Of a DNA stretch of 64,000 nucleotides, positions 62,379-64,000 are shown in pieces (the first letter of the stretch is position 1; each line of letters opens with the position of its first letter). The notes beneath the pieces were generated by a model. That model saw only the letters and a list, made by a program, of their open reading frames with translations. It ran no database searches and had not been told where the DNA came from. A program made the translations under genes and the position numbers. Source of the DNA: Girardinichthys multiradiatus (lineage: Eukaryota > Chordata > Actinopteri > Cyprinodontiformes > Goodeidae); the NCBI RefSeq assembly GCF_021462225.1, contig NC_061796.1, forward strand, positions 47,513,891 to 47,577,890. The letters run 5' to 3'.

Positions 62379-64000
62379 GTTAGTAATGTCCTTACATCCC
62401 AGAGTCTGATCCATACAGAACCCTGGGTTCTGTTAGGTTCATAAAGTATCACATTACATGCTAACTGTTTCCAGGGTTCCAACTGATAAAATCTAGGATT
62501 CATCTTTTTACATTTTCCAGGTTTATAGAAGGAAACTGAGGATGGGGAAAGGTTTGTGTTTCCAGGCTCAGCAGAGGTTCTTCTAGTAAACAGATTTTCC
62601 ACCTTGTGGGTTCAACTCCAGCTCCAGTTTTTCAGTCATTGACTGAAAAGCAGCAGATATGGCCACACATAGCGAGGTTCAAAGGTTGACCGTTAATCAC
62701 AGGCTCTCCAGATGTGTTCTACATGTTTCTGAGGAAAGTTGTTGGATCACTGGGTGGATCCAGTTTCTACTTTAACGGTATTTATACAACTTGCCAGTGA
62801 CACTGGAACCGGACTCAGTGGCCTCTGCAGGTTTCTCTATTTGAAATATAATTTTAAAAAAGATGATTTAATATCCAGTCGTGTAAATTCAAGGATTTCC
62901 ATCTTTGTAAAATCCGAGACGTTCTAGGATTAAAATCCGGTCCAAATTTGCGCGACCCAATAAATTCTGGTCTTTATGACCATGAAAATTGGTCTGAAAC
63001 ATGATTTAATGTCACAGGGATGACCCCTGTGACCCTTTTATTTGGAATTGTTTTAAGAAAAGGTCCAGAAAGTTCTGGTTTTATTCAGACAGAAACTTGA
63101 TTGTAAAAATAGTTTTCTGATGATTTAAACATGAAACACATTAAACAGATTAATTATCAACCTTTCAGCTTCTTACAGTCAGACACACACTGAGTTCTTC
63201 TGGTTTCCCAGCACAGATCCTGTTCTGCTGACGCTGCAGATATCTGGATCCACACCAGCTCGGTTCTGCTGAATCCACTCAGCGCTGACAGCTCTGAAGG
63301 CTTCTCTGTTCAGCAGCTTCTAAATGTTCACAGAAAAATCCACTTTTATTTAAACGGGTCAGTCCAGAACCCAGAATTGACATATCCGGGTTTTTGTGTT
63401 TCTGGGCTTTTTGGAGTAAAGTGTGAAGGATGATGTCATGGTTCCTCTGCAGGTTCTACTGATCCGATTAATCGTGCAAACCTCTGACCTGCAGGAGGAT
63501 TACAGGATTTCTCTACAGAGGAAACTTTGTTACAGATATGATGCAGAACCTTCACTGCTCAGATCCGATTATTCAAATGACCTGAAAACACACACCAGTA
63601 CTCAGAGCGGATCCTCTCTGTAACGGTAACAAGAACAGAACCCAAACTTGGAAATATATCGGACCTTGGTGTATAGTTCTTGTTGTTTGTGACAGTTTTT
63701 GGGAAATTTGGTTGAAGACGTTTGATGTTCTGCTGGATGTGGATCTCTCTCTGGATATTTCCTGGTTTCTGGTGGCCTCCATCCAGGCTGCACCACCTTC
63801 CCACCACCACCTAAAGCTGCTCTGTCCCTTAGGATCCATGAAGCCATGAAGTTCTAGGTGCTGTTTTGTCCTCGTCTCGCAGACTCATCTTCAGGTGTCC
63901 AACAGCACAGGGTTGTCTTTGTCCCATTTCTGGTTCCTGAATTCTCCAACAGTGTCAGTTGGGGACAGCCCAGCCCAGCAGCCGTATCCTCCTCTTCCTC
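62379..64000. other. adam15 intron 5 (to window edge)
   Basis: No further ADAM prodomain exon could be placed with confidence. No repeat family recognised. Confidence 0.45.

Noticed and set aside
62379..64000. Possible sixth adam15 exon
   Set aside because: Candidate acceptors (for example near 63452 and 63882) lead to frames without ADAM prodomain motifs and the wrong phase.

Overview
This window is vertebrate, almost certainly teleost fish, genomic DNA. It has intron-split genes with GT-AG junctions, several Tc1/mariner elements (one with an intact transposase), hAT elements, fish-type L2-like LINE tails and many tandem repeats. Species cannot be read from the sequence. Exons were assembled by eye from reading frame, splice dinucleotides, phase continuity and remembered similarity to vertebrate proteins; no alignment was run.

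Three host genes are recognisable. (1) dcst2 (DC-STAMP domain-containing 2), minus strand, 13 phase-consistent coding exons from 19576 down to about 374. (2) dcst1, plus strand, 15 phase-consistent coding exons from about 24617 (start codon unresolved) to a stop at 46626. (3) The 5' part of adam15, plus strand, five exons from 52640 to 62378, encoding a signal peptide and part of the prodomain; the gene runs off the right edge. The order dcst2(-) dcst1(+) adam15(+) matches the mammalian DCST2-DCST1-ADAM15 cluster. In animals DCST1 and DCST2 are sperm membrane proteins that work together in fertilisation.

Between and inside these genes: 1-19.6 kb is dcst2, whose 10.9-kb intron 10 holds an unusual C/A-rich repeat, an orphan membrane-protein ORF, a cluster of perfect hairpins and a 4.5-kb array of a 23-bp unit. 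19.6-24.6 kb is the divergent intergenic region, with a decayed Tc1 element and a 56-bp minisatellite. 24.6-46.6 kb is dcst1, carrying a SINE-like element, a hAT MITE with exact 8-bp target duplication, an L2-like LINE, a three-layer nest of Tc1 elements, and an intron (34326-37276) made almost wholly of two tandem arrays. 46.6-52.2 kb is intergenic, with a second copy of the long-TIR Tc1 element, another hairpin cluster and a 22-bp minisatellite. 52.2-64 kb is adam15.

The most notable observation is dcst1 intron 8. A 33-bp minisatellite of about 66 copies appears to have grown out of the 5' splice site itself, so each unit repeats the donor sequence. A second, 0.7-kb pyrimidine array runs into the 3' splice site. 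Other points are the intact DD36E-type Tc1 transposon, the apparent lack of the C-terminal RING-like region in dcst1 while dcst2 keeps it, and two clusters of near-perfect short-loop inverted repeats.
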